Part shown: piece by piece, positions 26,160-34,333 of the stretch
Numbering within the stretch: position 1 is the stretch's first letter
Layout of the letters: each line of letters begins with the position of its first letter
Assembly (NCBI GenBank): GCA_013361525.1
Contig: JABFXY010000203.1
Coordinates: 1 to 43,568 of the forward strand
Direction: 5' to 3'
Source of the DNA: Polyangiaceae bacterium
Lineage (GTDB): Bacteria > Myxococcota_A > Polyangia > Polyangiales > Polyangiaceae
DNA length: 43,568 bases
The notes under the pieces: generated by a model
Seen by the model: only the letters and a program-made list of their open reading frames with translations
What the model was told of the DNA's origin: nothing
Database searches by the model: none
Program-made: the position numbers and the translations under genes

Positions 26160-27836
26160 ATGCAGCTTTATCCGACCCGGCCCGCCGCCCACCTCGCCAT
26201 CGCGTCCATCGCGGTGAGCGTCGTGGGCGTCGTGACGAGCCAAGCCGCGATCATCGCGTGGGGCGGAGCGCTTCTGCTCGCCGTCGCGATCGCGCGCGCC
26301 GTCACCCTCGTGTCGGTCGCGCGGATCCGAGCGGCAGGCTTCGAGATGTTGTGGAGCCACAGCCGGCGCATGGTGCGCACCGTGCGCGGCTCGCAGATCG
26401 AGATCGAAGCCGAGGTGCGAAACCGCGACACGCTCGCTGCTCGCTACGTGAAGCTGCGCGCGCTCGCCTCGCCGAACCTCGACGTCCGCCTCGACCCACC
26501 CGCGGGCGAGGTCGCCGCGACCGGGCGGTTGAAGGTCAAGGTCACGGTCAAAACACCGCGTGTCGGACAACACGGCGTCTATGGCCTAGCCCTCGAGGTG
26601 CGCGGCGCGCCCGGCATGTTCGAGGTGCCCCTCACCTTCGCGAATCCTTACGGCATCGAGGTCGCCCCTCGGCCGATGAGCGCGTACCTGCAGGTCGGTC
26701 GTGGCGGGCCGAGCTTGCTGATGGCGCCGAGCGGGCGCGCCGGCAGGCAGCGCGGAGACGGTACGAGCCTGCGCGAGCTGCGCGAGCACATGCCCGGCGA
26801 TCCGTTCCGCCGCATCGCCTGGAAGGCGACGGCGAAGCGCGGCAAGCTCCTCGTCCGCGAGTTCGAGCGTGAAGAGCGCGACGTCGTCTGGATCGTCCTC
26901 GACGTGTCGGTCGAGCTCTGGTCCGGGCCGCTCGGGCGCGCGCCCCTCGACCTGTTCATCGACGAAGCCGCGGCTTACGCGTCGAGGCACCTCACGCGCG
27001 GCGATCGCGTCGGCCTCGCGGTGTTTGCCAACGGCCCGCGGGTCACGCTCGCGCCCGACAGCGGCTCGCAACAGGCTCACAAGATCCTGCACGCGCTCCT
27101 CACGGCGGGCGCGACCATCGATGCGTCGCGCAGCGATCTCGACGAGCTCGACGTGGCGGTCCGCGTGATCGAGCACCTGCGCCCACTCGACGATCGCGGA
27201 CTTTCCGACGTGCGCCGCGGCGATCTCGACAAGCTCGCGCAGCGCGCCGATGCGACGCGTCCCCGCGCGCCGTTCCGGGTGAAGACGCCGGAAGGCCGAA
27301 CGCCGCGCGACGCGGCCCTGCGGCGCTACCTGGCGTGTTTCGGCATCGACTCGCCGCCGAAGAGCACGAGCGACCGGGCGCTCGTCAGCGACACGCTCAT
27401 CAAGACGATCACATCCATCGCGCAGGTCAGACCGCGCCCGAGCCTCGTTCACGTGCTCGCGAGCCCGCCGGACAACGGGTACATGCCGCAGCTCGCTGCC
27501 ACCGTGGGCCGGCTGCGCCGCTTGGGGACCGTCGTTTCGTGGGGCCTGCCTCTCTATGATCCAGGCCTCAGGCCGCCGTGGGTTGCGCGCGTCCCGACCG
27601 ACGACGAGATCGAAGTCGGCGCGAGCGAGGCGACGTCGCTCGACCCCATCGCGACGCAAGCAGCAGAAGCCGTTCGTATCCGCGCGCGTGTCGCCCAGAA
27701 GCGGAGCGAGCAGGTGCTCATGAAGATGGGCATCCGCGTCGGCCACGTTCGCCCCGGCTTCCGCGTTCAGGACAAGCACGAGCCCGAAGCGGGCGGCGAG
27801 ACGGGCGCCGCTTCGCCCGCTCCTCGCGCGCCGTGA
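26160..27836 (+). CDS. DUF58 protein with vWA-like domain
   Basis: This 558-residue protein starts with two hydrophobic helices (HLAIASIAVSVVGVVTSQAA, IIAWGGALLLAVAIARAV), continues with a beta-rich region, and has the DUF58 core GDGTSLRELREHMPGDPFRRI followed by WKATAKRGKLLVREFERE. The next segment DVVWIVLDVSVELW looks like the start of a vWA fold. It is likely the client of the adjacent MoxR ATPase at the inner membrane. A region of about 80 residues rich in charged and Pro residues (about 350-400) interrupts the vWA-like part. Neighbouring rsmA starts ten bases after its stop. Confidence 0.88.
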   Translation: MQLYPTRPAAHLAIASIAVSVVGVVTSQAAIIAWGGALLLAVAIARAVTLVSVARIRAAGFEMLWSHSRRMVRTVRGSQIEIEAEVRNRDTLAARYVKLRALASPNLDVRLDPPAGEVAATGRLKVKVTVKTPRVGQHGVYGLALEVRGAPGMFEVPLTFANPYGIEVAPRPMSAYLQVGRGGPSLLMAPSGRAGRQRGDGTSLRELREHMPGDPFRRIAWKATAKRGKLLVREFEREERDVVWIVLDVSVELWSGPLGRAPLDLFIDEAAAYASRHLTRGDRVGLAVFANGPRVTLAPDSGSQQAHKILHALLTAGATIDASRSDLDELDVAVRVIEHLRPLDDRGLSDVRRGDLDKLAQRADATRPRAPFRVKTPEGRTPRDAALRRYLACFGIDSPPKSTSDRALVSDTLIKTITSIAQVRPRPSLVHVLASPPDNGYMPQLAATVGRLRRLGTVVSWGLPLYDPGLRPPWVARVPTDDEIEVGASEATSLDPIATQAAEAVRIRARVAQKRSEQVLMKMGIRVGHVRPGFRVQDKHEPEAGGETGAASPAPRAP

Positions 27837-27846
27837 AGGACCGACG

Positions 27847-28731
27847 TTGAGCGACCCCTCCGACGAATCAGCCGCGGGTGCACGCGGCGACCGACCGAGC
27901 GCGATCGCGCTGCTCCGCGAACACGGGCTTTCGCCGAAGAAAGCCTTCGGTCAGAACTTTCTCCTCGACCCGAACATCTGCCGAAAAATCGCGGAAGCCG
28001 CGTGTCCTTCGGGTGGAACGGTCGTGGAGATCGGTCCCGGGCTCGGAGCACTGACGGCGCCCCTCGTCGACCGAGCCACCCACGTCGTCGCGGTCGAGCG
28101 CGATCGGGATCTCGCGCCGATCGTCGGGCGGATCTTCGCGAGCGACATCGCCGCCGGACGTTTCGAGATCATCGAAGGCGATGCGCTCGCGTTCGATTGG
28201 GCGGAGCTGCTCGCGCGCGGACCGGAGCCCCGCGCCCTCGCAGGCAACCTCCCGTACCTGCTCACCGGCCGCTTGCTCGAGCGGGCGACCGAGATCGCCG
28301 ATCGCCTCGCGCGCGCCGTGTTCATGGTGCAGCTCGAGGTGGCCGAGCGCCTCGTCGCGTCCGCCGGGTCGAAGGAGTACGGCGGCCTCACCGTCTTCGT
28401 GCGGGCGGCGTTTCGCGTCGATCGCTTGCTCGTCGTGAAAAAGGGCGCGTTTCACCCGCGGCCCGACGTCGATTCGGCGGTCGTGGTCCTCACACCGCGG
28501 ACGGACCGCATCGAGGAAACGGACGTGTTCCGCGAGCTCGTGAAGGCCGCGTTCGGCATGCGTCGCAAGACATTGCGCAACGCTTGGAAAGCCGCGGCCC
28601 TCGCATTCGATCGAGTCGAAGCCGCAGCGGAAGCATCGGGGATCGACCTGGGCCGGCGCGGCGAGACGCTCGAGGTCGAAGACTTCGCGCGCGTCGCCGA
28701 TGCGTACGCCGCTCGAAGCGCGCAGCGCTGA
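27847..28731 (+). CDS. rsmA: 16S rRNA dimethyladenosine transferase RsmA/KsgA
   Basis: This 294-residue methyltransferase dimethylates the two adjacent adenines near the 3' end of 16S rRNA late in 30S assembly. Motifs: KKAFGQNFLLDPNICRKI, SAM-binding VVEIGPGLGALTAPL, VAVERD, GDAL, catalytic NLPYLLT, and FHPRPDVDSAVVVL. The TTG start is supported by GAAGGA six bases upstream. It is the last gene of the DUF4350-MoxR-DUF58 cluster by spacing, so it is probably co-transcribed, which is unusual company for rsmA. Confidence 0.96.
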   Translation: MSDPSDESAAGARGDRPSAIALLREHGLSPKKAFGQNFLLDPNICRKIAEAACPSGGTVVEIGPGLGALTAPLVDRATHVVAVERDRDLAPIVGRIFASDIAAGRFEIIEGDALAFDWAELLARGPEPRALAGNLPYLLTGRLLERATEIADRLARAVFMVQLEVAERLVASAGSKEYGGLTVFVRAAFRVDRLLVVKKGAFHPRPDVDSAVVVLTPRTDRIEETDVFRELVKAAFGMRRKTLRNAWKAAALAFDRVEAAAEASGIDLGRRGETLEVEDFARVADAYAARSAQR

Positions 28732-28868
28732 CGAGACGGGTGGACGACGAGACGAGCGCCGTCGCCTCGATGTCGCGACTCGTCACGCAGATCCGCTTCG
28801 TTTTGTGGCTGTTCGCACCAAATCGGCTGGCACGTTCGATGCGGTGGATGAGGGCAGGAGAAACGAAC

Positions 28869-29225
28869 ATGCGTACCCTCACGTTGTGGTGCGCGCTCGC
28901 GCTGGGGGCGGTGGGAATCGGCGCGTGCACGCCCTACCCCGACCCAGACACGCCCGTCGGCTGCATCCCGGTGCCCGACGATGGGAAGTTGCTCGCGCAA
29001 AACGACACGAGCCCGATGGGCACCGAGTCGAAGATCCGCGCGACCGAGCCGTACACCGAACAGAAGAGCCAGTCGCCCGGCGGCGCGGCGACCGACGTCG
29101 ATCGCCGCTACTACCGCGACAAGGATCAGCAACACCTCGAAAAGAAGCAGCGCCCCGCCGAGTTCGACTCGACGCCGTACTGCCCGCGCGAGCCGACCTC
29201 CGAAGAAGCGCCGGTCAGCTCCTGA
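28869..29225 (+). CDS. small hypothetical lipoprotein
   Basis: This 118-residue predicted lipoprotein has signal MRTLTLWCALALGAVGIGAC (C20 acylated). The mature part is hydrophilic and rich in Pro, Asp, Gln and Lys, with two further cysteines (GCIP and YCPRE), probably disordered. The ATG has AGGAGA eight bases upstream. No family recognised. It ends nine bases from the convergent GST gene. Confidence 0.8.
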   Translation: MRTLTLWCALALGAVGIGACTPYPDPDTPVGCIPVPDDGKLLAQNDTSPMGTESKIRATEPYTEQKSQSPGGAATDVDRRYYRDKDQQHLEKKQRPAEFDSTPYCPREPTSEEAPVSS

Positions 29226-29234
29226 CGACGAAGC

Positions 29235-29933
29235 TCAGCGCTTGGTGGTCTTGTCGTCCTGACCAAAGAGCAGCTTCTTCGCCTCCGCATCCATGACCGG
29301 CGTCGAGCGGAGCTCTTTGCCGACGGCGAGGCCTCGCTCGACGGCGGGCCGCGCGCGCGCTTCCGCGAGGTAGCGCGCGAGGTGGCGGAAGTCGTCGAGC
29401 TTGATCTCGTAACGCTCGTGGCCGAGCGCCCAGGGGACGATGGCCATGTCGGCGATGGAGTAATCACCCGCGACGAACGGCCGATCCGCGAGGCGGTTGT
29501 CGAGCACGCGGTAGAGGCGCAACACCTCGCGGCGGTATCGGTCGATCGCGTACGGGATCTTCTCGTCCGAATACATCGCGAAGTGGCCGAGCTGGCCGGA
29601 CATCGGTCCGAGCCCGCCCATCTGCCACATCAGCCATTGCAGGACGTCGTACTTTCCGCGCGCATCCGTCGGGAGAAACTTGCCGGTCTTCTCCGCCAGG
29701 TAGAGGAGGATCGCGCCGCTCTCGAACACCGAGATCGATTCACCACCGCCGACCGGCTCGTGGTCGACGATCGCAGGCATCCGATTGTTGGGGCTGATGG
29801 CGAGAAAGTCCGGTTTGAACTGCTCGCCTTTGCCGATGTTCACCGGTTTGAGGTCGTACGGAAGGCCGCACTCCTCGAGCATGATGGAGATCTTCCAGCC
29901 GTTGGGCGTGGGCCAATAGTAGAGGTCGATCAT
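29235..29933 (-). CDS. glutathione S-transferase, Nu-class-like (YghU/YfcG type)
   Basis: This 232-residue protein begins MIDLYYWPTPNGWKISIMLE and continues with NIGKGEQFKPDFLAISPNNR and MPAIVD, the thioredoxin-like N-terminal half with the cis-Pro, then GESISVFESGAILLYLAEKT, the glutathione-binding SNAIL-type region. The TPNGWK motif is typical of Nu-class GSTs with disulfide reductase activity. The C-terminal helical domain is complete. The start was placed at the domain beginning; no ribosome binding site precedes it. Confidence 0.9.
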   Translation of the reverse strand: MIDLYYWPTPNGWKISIMLEECGLPYDLKPVNIGKGEQFKPDFLAISPNNRMPAIVDHEPVGGGESISVFESGAILLYLAEKTGKFLPTDARGKYDVLQWLMWQMGGLGPMSGQLGHFAMYSDEKIPYAIDRYRREVLRLYRVLDNRLADRPFVAGDYSIADMAIVPWALGHERYEIKLDDFRHLARYLAEARARPAVERGLAVGKELRSTPVMDAEAKKLLFGQDDKTTKR

Positions 29934-30002
29934 CGCGGGAGAGGGATAGCCCACGACGGCGTGAGGACAATACGCCCGCAAGGCAACACAGCTTTGCCGA
30001 AA

Positions 30003-30041
30003 GGTCAGCGCCGACGGTCAGCGACGGCGGTCAGCGCCGGC
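30003..30041. repeat. 13-base tandem repeat, three units
   Basis: Units at 30003, 30016 and 30029 all begin GGTCAGCG and differ at two positions in their last five bases. The stop codon of the propeller-like lipoprotein (30031-30033) lies in the third unit, so copy-number change could alter or extend its C terminus. Confidence 0.75.
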
Positions 30042-30915
30042 GCGGCTTCGGCTTGTCGTTCTTGTTCGCGAAGCCTTCACCACCGGCGAGCACCGTCGGT
30101 CCATCGTCCTCGTGACGCACCGGCGCGATCGTCGTCGAGCCCGCTCCCCAGAACGAGACCTTGTCGGGCACGTCGAGCGCGCGTGTCACGACGTTGTCGG
30201 AGGTGAACACGACCTCGAACAGCTCGCCGGCGTCGGAGAACCCGTAGACGCTGCCCGCCCAGAACGCGATGCCGTACACGGAGCTCCGACCGAGCGGGCC
30301 GAAGTTTCGAATCATCGCGCCGGTGCGCGGGTTCACCTCGACGAGGCAATCGGTGTCGCAGCCCGGCCCCTGCACGGTGAGGAACGTCTTGCCTTCGGCG
30401 ACGGACACGATGTCGCCGCTCGACATGAGGCCGGGCTCTTCGAGCGAGCCGATCGTCGTGACGTTTCCGGTCTTCGGATCGATGCGAACGAAGCGCGATT
30501 CGAGGTAGCCCACGAGCGCTTCCGACGTGGGGTCGACCGTTCCAACCGGCAGGAACGAGAGCGAGTTCGGAAACGTGCCCGACGCGAGGCGCGTGCACTT
30601 CGCGGTCTTGGGATCGATCGAATACAGCGACGAATACGAAGCGCCGATGATCGCGTGCCCGCCGTCGACGGCGATGTCGATCACCGGCCCACATCCGTCG
30701 AACCGACCCACCTTTTTCACCTCGTAGGTGTCCACGTCGACACGGAACAGCTCGTCGCTGCTGTGGCCGAAGATCCCGTTGTACGTCGAGCGGTCTTCGA
30801 GGCCGTCCTCGAGCCCGGCGAACGAACGCCGCTGTCGCGTCTCTTCGCGCGGCTCGGGCGCCTCTTCACACGCAGCGAGCGCGAGGAGCAGGATGGACCA
30901 GAGAGAGCGCCGCAT
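30031..30915 (-). CDS. propeller-like predicted lipoprotein
   Basis: This 294-residue protein has signal MRRSLWSILLLALAAC (C16 acylated) and an acidic linker. The body consists of repeating strand pairs with phrases such as LFRVDVDTYEVKKVGRFDGC, LYSIDPKTAKCTRLASG, FVRIDPKTGNVTTIGSL and LVEVNPRTGAMIRNFG. Spacing of about 45 residues suggests four to six blades of a beta-propeller. The C terminus is basic (KPKPRRR). It follows the HmuY-like gene by 75 bases in the same direction and might be part of the haem-uptake unit, though a palindrome (30973-30986) lies between. Function unknown. Confidence 0.75.
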   Translation of the reverse strand: MRRSLWSILLLALAACEEAPEPREETRQRRSFAGLEDGLEDRSTYNGIFGHSSDELFRVDVDTYEVKKVGRFDGCGPVIDIAVDGGHAIIGASYSSLYSIDPKTAKCTRLASGTFPNSLSFLPVGTVDPTSEALVGYLESRFVRIDPKTGNVTTIGSLEEPGLMSSGDIVSVAEGKTFLTVQGPGCDTDCLVEVNPRTGAMIRNFGPLGRSSVYGIAFWAGSVYGFSDAGELFEVVFTSDNVVTRALDVPDKVSFWGAGSTTIAPVRHEDDGPTVLAGGEGFANKNDKPKPRRR

Positions 30916-30972
30916 CGGTGGACGAATGGACGCTCCGCCCCCGGGAAACGTTCCCCGGGTTCGTGTGCGCAG

Positions 30973-30986
30973 GGGCTCGCGAGCCC
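30973..30986. terminator. palindrome after the HmuY-like gene
   Basis: GGGCTCGCGAGCCC is a perfect 14-base palindrome placed just beyond the stop of the HmuY-like gene. There is no U-tract, so it may only slow or protect transcript ends. Confidence 0.35.
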
Positions 30987-30990
30987 GAGC

Positions 30991-32103
30991 TCAGGGCAAA
31001 CTGCCGCCGATTGCCTTGATGCGCATCGTCACGATGCCAGGGCTCTCCGCGGTGGCGCCGGTGAGCTTCTCGAACGCGACGAAGAAGGGAGTCTCGCCGT
31101 CGGCCCCCGCGACGAGGAACGCGAGCATCCCCGGCTCGAGCGGATTCGAGCCCGGCTCGATCCACTTGTCGGTGAAGGCGGTCACGACGCCGTCCGTCCG
31201 GTACGAAAGTGAAGCGTCGGTCAGGTCGGTATATGCGACGGCATCGAACGCAGGCAGCTCCGACTCCGGGGTCAGGTCCATGACGTCGGCGAGCGTCTCG
31301 CCCGCGGATTCCGATGCCTGCAGATCGACTGCGTCAATCCCCACGGCACCACCGGTGCCGCCGTTCAGCAGCACCGCGTCGCGGCGGAAGCATAGATCCC
31401 AATCGCTCGAGCTCTTCGCCTCTTCCGGCGTCAGCATGAAGCGCTCGTCCGTCGCGAGGCGAAGGCATCCGCTCGGCTCCGACGGCTCCGGCCCGGCGCC
31501 GCCCGCCGTGCCGTCGACGTTGACGTGGAGCACCGTCTCTTCGACGCCGGCGTCGGTCACGCGCGCCGAGCGCAGCTGGTACACCGCGGGCACCGGCGCA
31601 CCTTCGACCTCCCCGTAGAAGCTCAGGATCTGGACCTTGTACAGCTCCTCGCCGCGGCGAACACCGAACACGTGGTAGCGGCTGTAAACCTGGTGCGTTC
31701 CGCCGTCGTAGACGTACCAATCGACGAACGGTCCTCCGCTCTGATCTTCGATGAGGAACGGAACGTCGGCGGGCACCGTATCGTCCGCGAACACCGGCGC
31801 ATCGATCGGGAACGCCGCGCCTTTACCGGAGCCGGAGACACCGCCGTTCGTGTAGACCTCGCGGCCGTCGATCACGACGTCCCAAGCGTCGCTCTCTGCG
31901 ACGATCGCGACGGTATCCAGGTCGACGTACGCGCGCCCCGCGTTGGAGTCGACATCGAGAGGCTCGCCCGACGCGAAGGGATCTCCGCCGCCGCCTCCTC
32001 CGTCCCCGCCCTGCCCTCCCCCGCCGGTCGTCTCGGGAACTTCGTCGCAAGCGCCGAGCGCGAGCAACGCGCCGGCGCAAAGGCATGAAGCAAAGCGGTT
32101 CAT
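30991..32103 (-). CDS. HmuY-family haem-binding-like lipoprotein
   Basis: This 370-residue predicted lipoprotein has signal ending LLALGAC (C19), then a glycine-only spacer (28-40). The mature part shows two copies of a HmuY-like motif: AWDVVIDGREVYTNGGVSGSG at about 73-93 and DWDLCFRRDAVLLNGGTGG at 234-252. HmuY proteins in Bacteroidota capture haem and pass it to a TonB-dependent receptor; here the receptor gene lies directly upstream with an ATGA overlap, so the pair is translationally coupled. Haem ligand residues could not be assigned. Regulation is inferred from the Fur box ahead of the receptor gene. Confidence 0.8.
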   Translation of the reverse strand: MNRFASCLCAGALLALGACDEVPETTGGGGQGGDGGGGGGDPFASGEPLDVDSNAGRAYVDLDTVAIVAESDAWDVVIDGREVYTNGGVSGSGKGAAFPIDAPVFADDTVPADVPFLIEDQSGGPFVDWYVYDGGTHQVYSRYHVFGVRRGEELYKVQILSFYGEVEGAPVPAVYQLRSARVTDAGVEETVLHVNVDGTAGGAGPEPSEPSGCLRLATDERFMLTPEEAKSSSDWDLCFRRDAVLLNGGTGGAVGIDAVDLQASESAGETLADVMDLTPESELPAFDAVAYTDLTDASLSYRTDGVVTAFTDKWIEPGSNPLEPGMLAFLVAGADGETPFFVAFEKLTGATAESPGIVTMRIKAIGGSLP

Positions 32104-34127
32104 GGTGACTCCTCGGGAGGAAGCTCGGCCGAGACGCCGAGATAAAAAGTCCGCCCTTCGACAGGGCGCTGATCGCCGTACCGTTGTGGATCCTTCTCGT
32201 AGCCGATCAAGTTGAGCGCGCCCACGTAGGCCTCGCCACCCGGCCACGTTCGTTGGGCGAGCCGGAGATCGAGCGTCGCGAACGGTGGCGTCCGAGTCTC
32301 GTCGTCGAGGTAGGCGCTGGTCACGGCGCGAATCCTGCCGACGAACGAAAGGCCGATGGGCGTCTTGAGCTTTGCGGCGGCCAGCAGTGTGTGCGGAGGC
32401 CTGCCGGGCAAAGGTCGCGCCGCCTCCTCGTCGCGCGTGAACAAGTACGAATAGCCTGCCTCCGCGGAGATCCACGGGTTCGCGCGCACCCGAACCTTCG
32501 CCTCCACGCCGCTCGTCCGCGCTTCGCCAACGTTCACGTACGTGTAGTCGTCGACGCCCGCGATCGAGCTCGTTCCCTTCGGCCGCAAATCGATGAGGTC
32601 TTCGACCCAATTCGCGTAGCCGCTCACGCGAAGCGAGAGCGCGCGAACGGGGCGCCACTCGGCGTCGCCCTGGACGCCCCACGAAGTCTCGGGCGTCAAA
32701 TCCGGGTTTCCGATCACGCGATAGCCGTAGACGCTGTGGTCGAAGATGAAGCCGATCTCTTTCGCGCTCGGCGCGCGGTAGCCGCGACCGCCGCTCAGCC
32801 GCAGGGAGAGCTTGTCGTACGGCCGGACCGCGACGGCGACGCGGGGTGCGACGGCGGCCCCGTATCGATCGCTTCCTTCCACGCGCCCACCGGCGACGAC
32901 CGAGAGCTCCTCCCAAGGATCGAAGCGGAGCTGCGCGTACGCCGCGCCGGTCGTCAGCTGCGTCGGCACCACCTCGACGAGGCTCGTGGTCTCGACCTCT
33001 TGATGCACGACGGTCGAGCGCGTCAGCGTTTGGTCGAACTGCTCGATCTCGCCTCGACCGCCGACCATAAAGCTCAACATCTCGCCCTCGAGAAACGAGC
33101 CCGTCACCTCGGCGGAGTGCATCGTGTGGAACCGCTCGCGGATCTCGTCGAGCGGCGAGTCGACCCGATCCTTCTTCGTCTCGTTCCAGAACCATTGCTT
33201 GCCGAGCGAGATCGAGAGTGTGTTGTGCGGAGCGAGCTCGAGCTTTTCTTGAAGGCGCACGCTCAGGCGCTCTGCGACGTCGGGCAAATCGAGAAGGAAC
33301 GTACCGAGGCCGGGAACCTCCTGCGCGTCGACGCCCTTGCTCGCTTCGCGTCCATATCGGAGCCGAAACGAAACATCGTGGATCCGCGCCACCCTCGTGC
33401 CCGCCCGAAGCGTCGCGCCGACGCGGTACAGATCCGGAATGGCCGTATCGGGTGGCGCGAGCGAGACCCCTTCGCTGCCGTAAAACGACGCGTCGGCCGA
33501 GATCCACGCGTCGTTCGCGCGGAACGCGAGGCCGCCGAGCGCGAAGCCGCCCCAGCGATAGCGACCTTCGAGCTGCGCGCGCCCCGACCACCCTTCTCGC
33601 TCCGGAGGTGCGGTGACGACGTTGATCACGCCGCCGATCGCGCTGCTTCCGTAGAGCGCGCTCGACGGACCTTGCACGAGCTCGATGCGCTCGACGCTCG
33701 AGAGATCGAGCTGCGAGAGATCGATCGCGCCACCCACGTCGCCGACGACGCGCTCGCCGTCCTCCATCACGAGGACGCGCTCTTTGTCGAACCCGCCGAT
33801 CTGCGCTGCGCTCGGTCCTCCGAGCGATCCGTACGCCCCCGCGTTCACCTCGACACCGAGCTCCTGCGAGAGCGCTTCGCCGACATTCGTCGCGCCTCGC
33901 TCGCGGGCATCCTTGCGCGTGACGACACCGACGGGCACGACCGACTTCGCGCGGTTCTCGGCTGCGCGCGTGCCGGTCACGACGACCTCGACGCCTTGCT
34001 CGGCGGGCTCCTCGGTCGGCACCATCGCCGGCTCGTCAGCGAACGCGCTCGGCGTACCCAGCGCCTGGACACAAAGGACCGAAGACCCCAAGAGGAGCGC
34101 CGAACGCGCCCGACGACGCCGAATCAC
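32100..34127 (-). CDS. TonB-dependent outer-membrane receptor, probable haem receptor
   Basis: This 675-residue receptor has signal MIRRRRARSALLLGSSVLCV ending SAFA, the plug domain starting VEVVVTGTRAAENRA, with IGGFDKERVLVMEDGERV and VERIELVQGPSSALYGSSAIGG, then a 22-strand-type barrel ending RTFYLGVSAEL. It fits HmuR/BtuB-like receptors and is paired with a HmuY-like lipoprotein. The start GTG at 34127 was chosen because a longer frame from TTG 34163 would place a Fur box and promoter inside the coding region. The GTG has no ribosome binding site and appears to coincide with the transcription start. Confidence 0.9.
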   Translation of the reverse strand: MIRRRRARSALLLGSSVLCVQALGTPSAFADEPAMVPTEEPAEQGVEVVVTGTRAAENRAKSVVPVGVVTRKDARERGATNVGEALSQELGVEVNAGAYGSLGGPSAAQIGGFDKERVLVMEDGERVVGDVGGAIDLSQLDLSSVERIELVQGPSSALYGSSAIGGVINVVTAPPEREGWSGRAQLEGRYRWGGFALGGLAFRANDAWISADASFYGSEGVSLAPPDTAIPDLYRVGATLRAGTRVARIHDVSFRLRYGREASKGVDAQEVPGLGTFLLDLPDVAERLSVRLQEKLELAPHNTLSISLGKQWFWNETKKDRVDSPLDEIRERFHTMHSAEVTGSFLEGEMLSFMVGGRGEIEQFDQTLTRSTVVHQEVETTSLVEVVPTQLTTGAAYAQLRFDPWEELSVVAGGRVEGSDRYGAAVAPRVAVAVRPYDKLSLRLSGGRGYRAPSAKEIGFIFDHSVYGYRVIGNPDLTPETSWGVQGDAEWRPVRALSLRVSGYANWVEDLIDLRPKGTSSIAGVDDYTYVNVGEARTSGVEAKVRVRANPWISAEAGYSYLFTRDEEAARPLPGRPPHTLLAAAKLKTPIGLSFVGRIRAVTSAYLDDETRTPPFATLDLRLAQRTWPGGEAYVGALNLIGYEKDPQRYGDQRPVEGRTFYLGVSAELPPEESP

Positions 34128-34132
34128 GATTC

Positions 34133-34151
34133 GATAATGAATATCACATTC
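34133..34151 (-). promoter_or_regulatory. Fur box
   Basis: The 19 bases match the palindromic Fur consensus (GATAATGATAATCATTATC) at 15 positions. The site overlaps the -10 element of the receptor promoter, so iron-loaded Fur would block transcription. Iron/haem repression is therefore expected for the receptor and HmuY-like genes. Confidence 0.75.
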
Positions 34152-34163
34152 AAGTACTGCCAA
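34134..34163 (-). promoter_or_regulatory. sigma-70-type promoter of the haem-uptake operon
   Basis: On the minus strand TTGGCA (34163-34158) is followed after 18 bases by CATTAT (34139-34134). The first transcribed base would be six bases later, at or next to the G of the receptor GTG start, which implies a leaderless mRNA. Both hexamers are near consensus (five and four of six). Confidence 0.6.
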
Positions 34164-34333
34164 GTTGCCTCATCCTAGAGAAGACAGCCCGGCGACGCAC
34201 TGGACCCAGCTGCGGCCAGGCCCGGCGGACCTGCAGAGCTCGGACTGTACAGACTGCTAGTCATGTCCTTCGCATCGTGGTAACAGCCGCCCCCGCTTCC
34301 ACAAAAGCCCAACTTCGAGGAGATCCGCGCATC

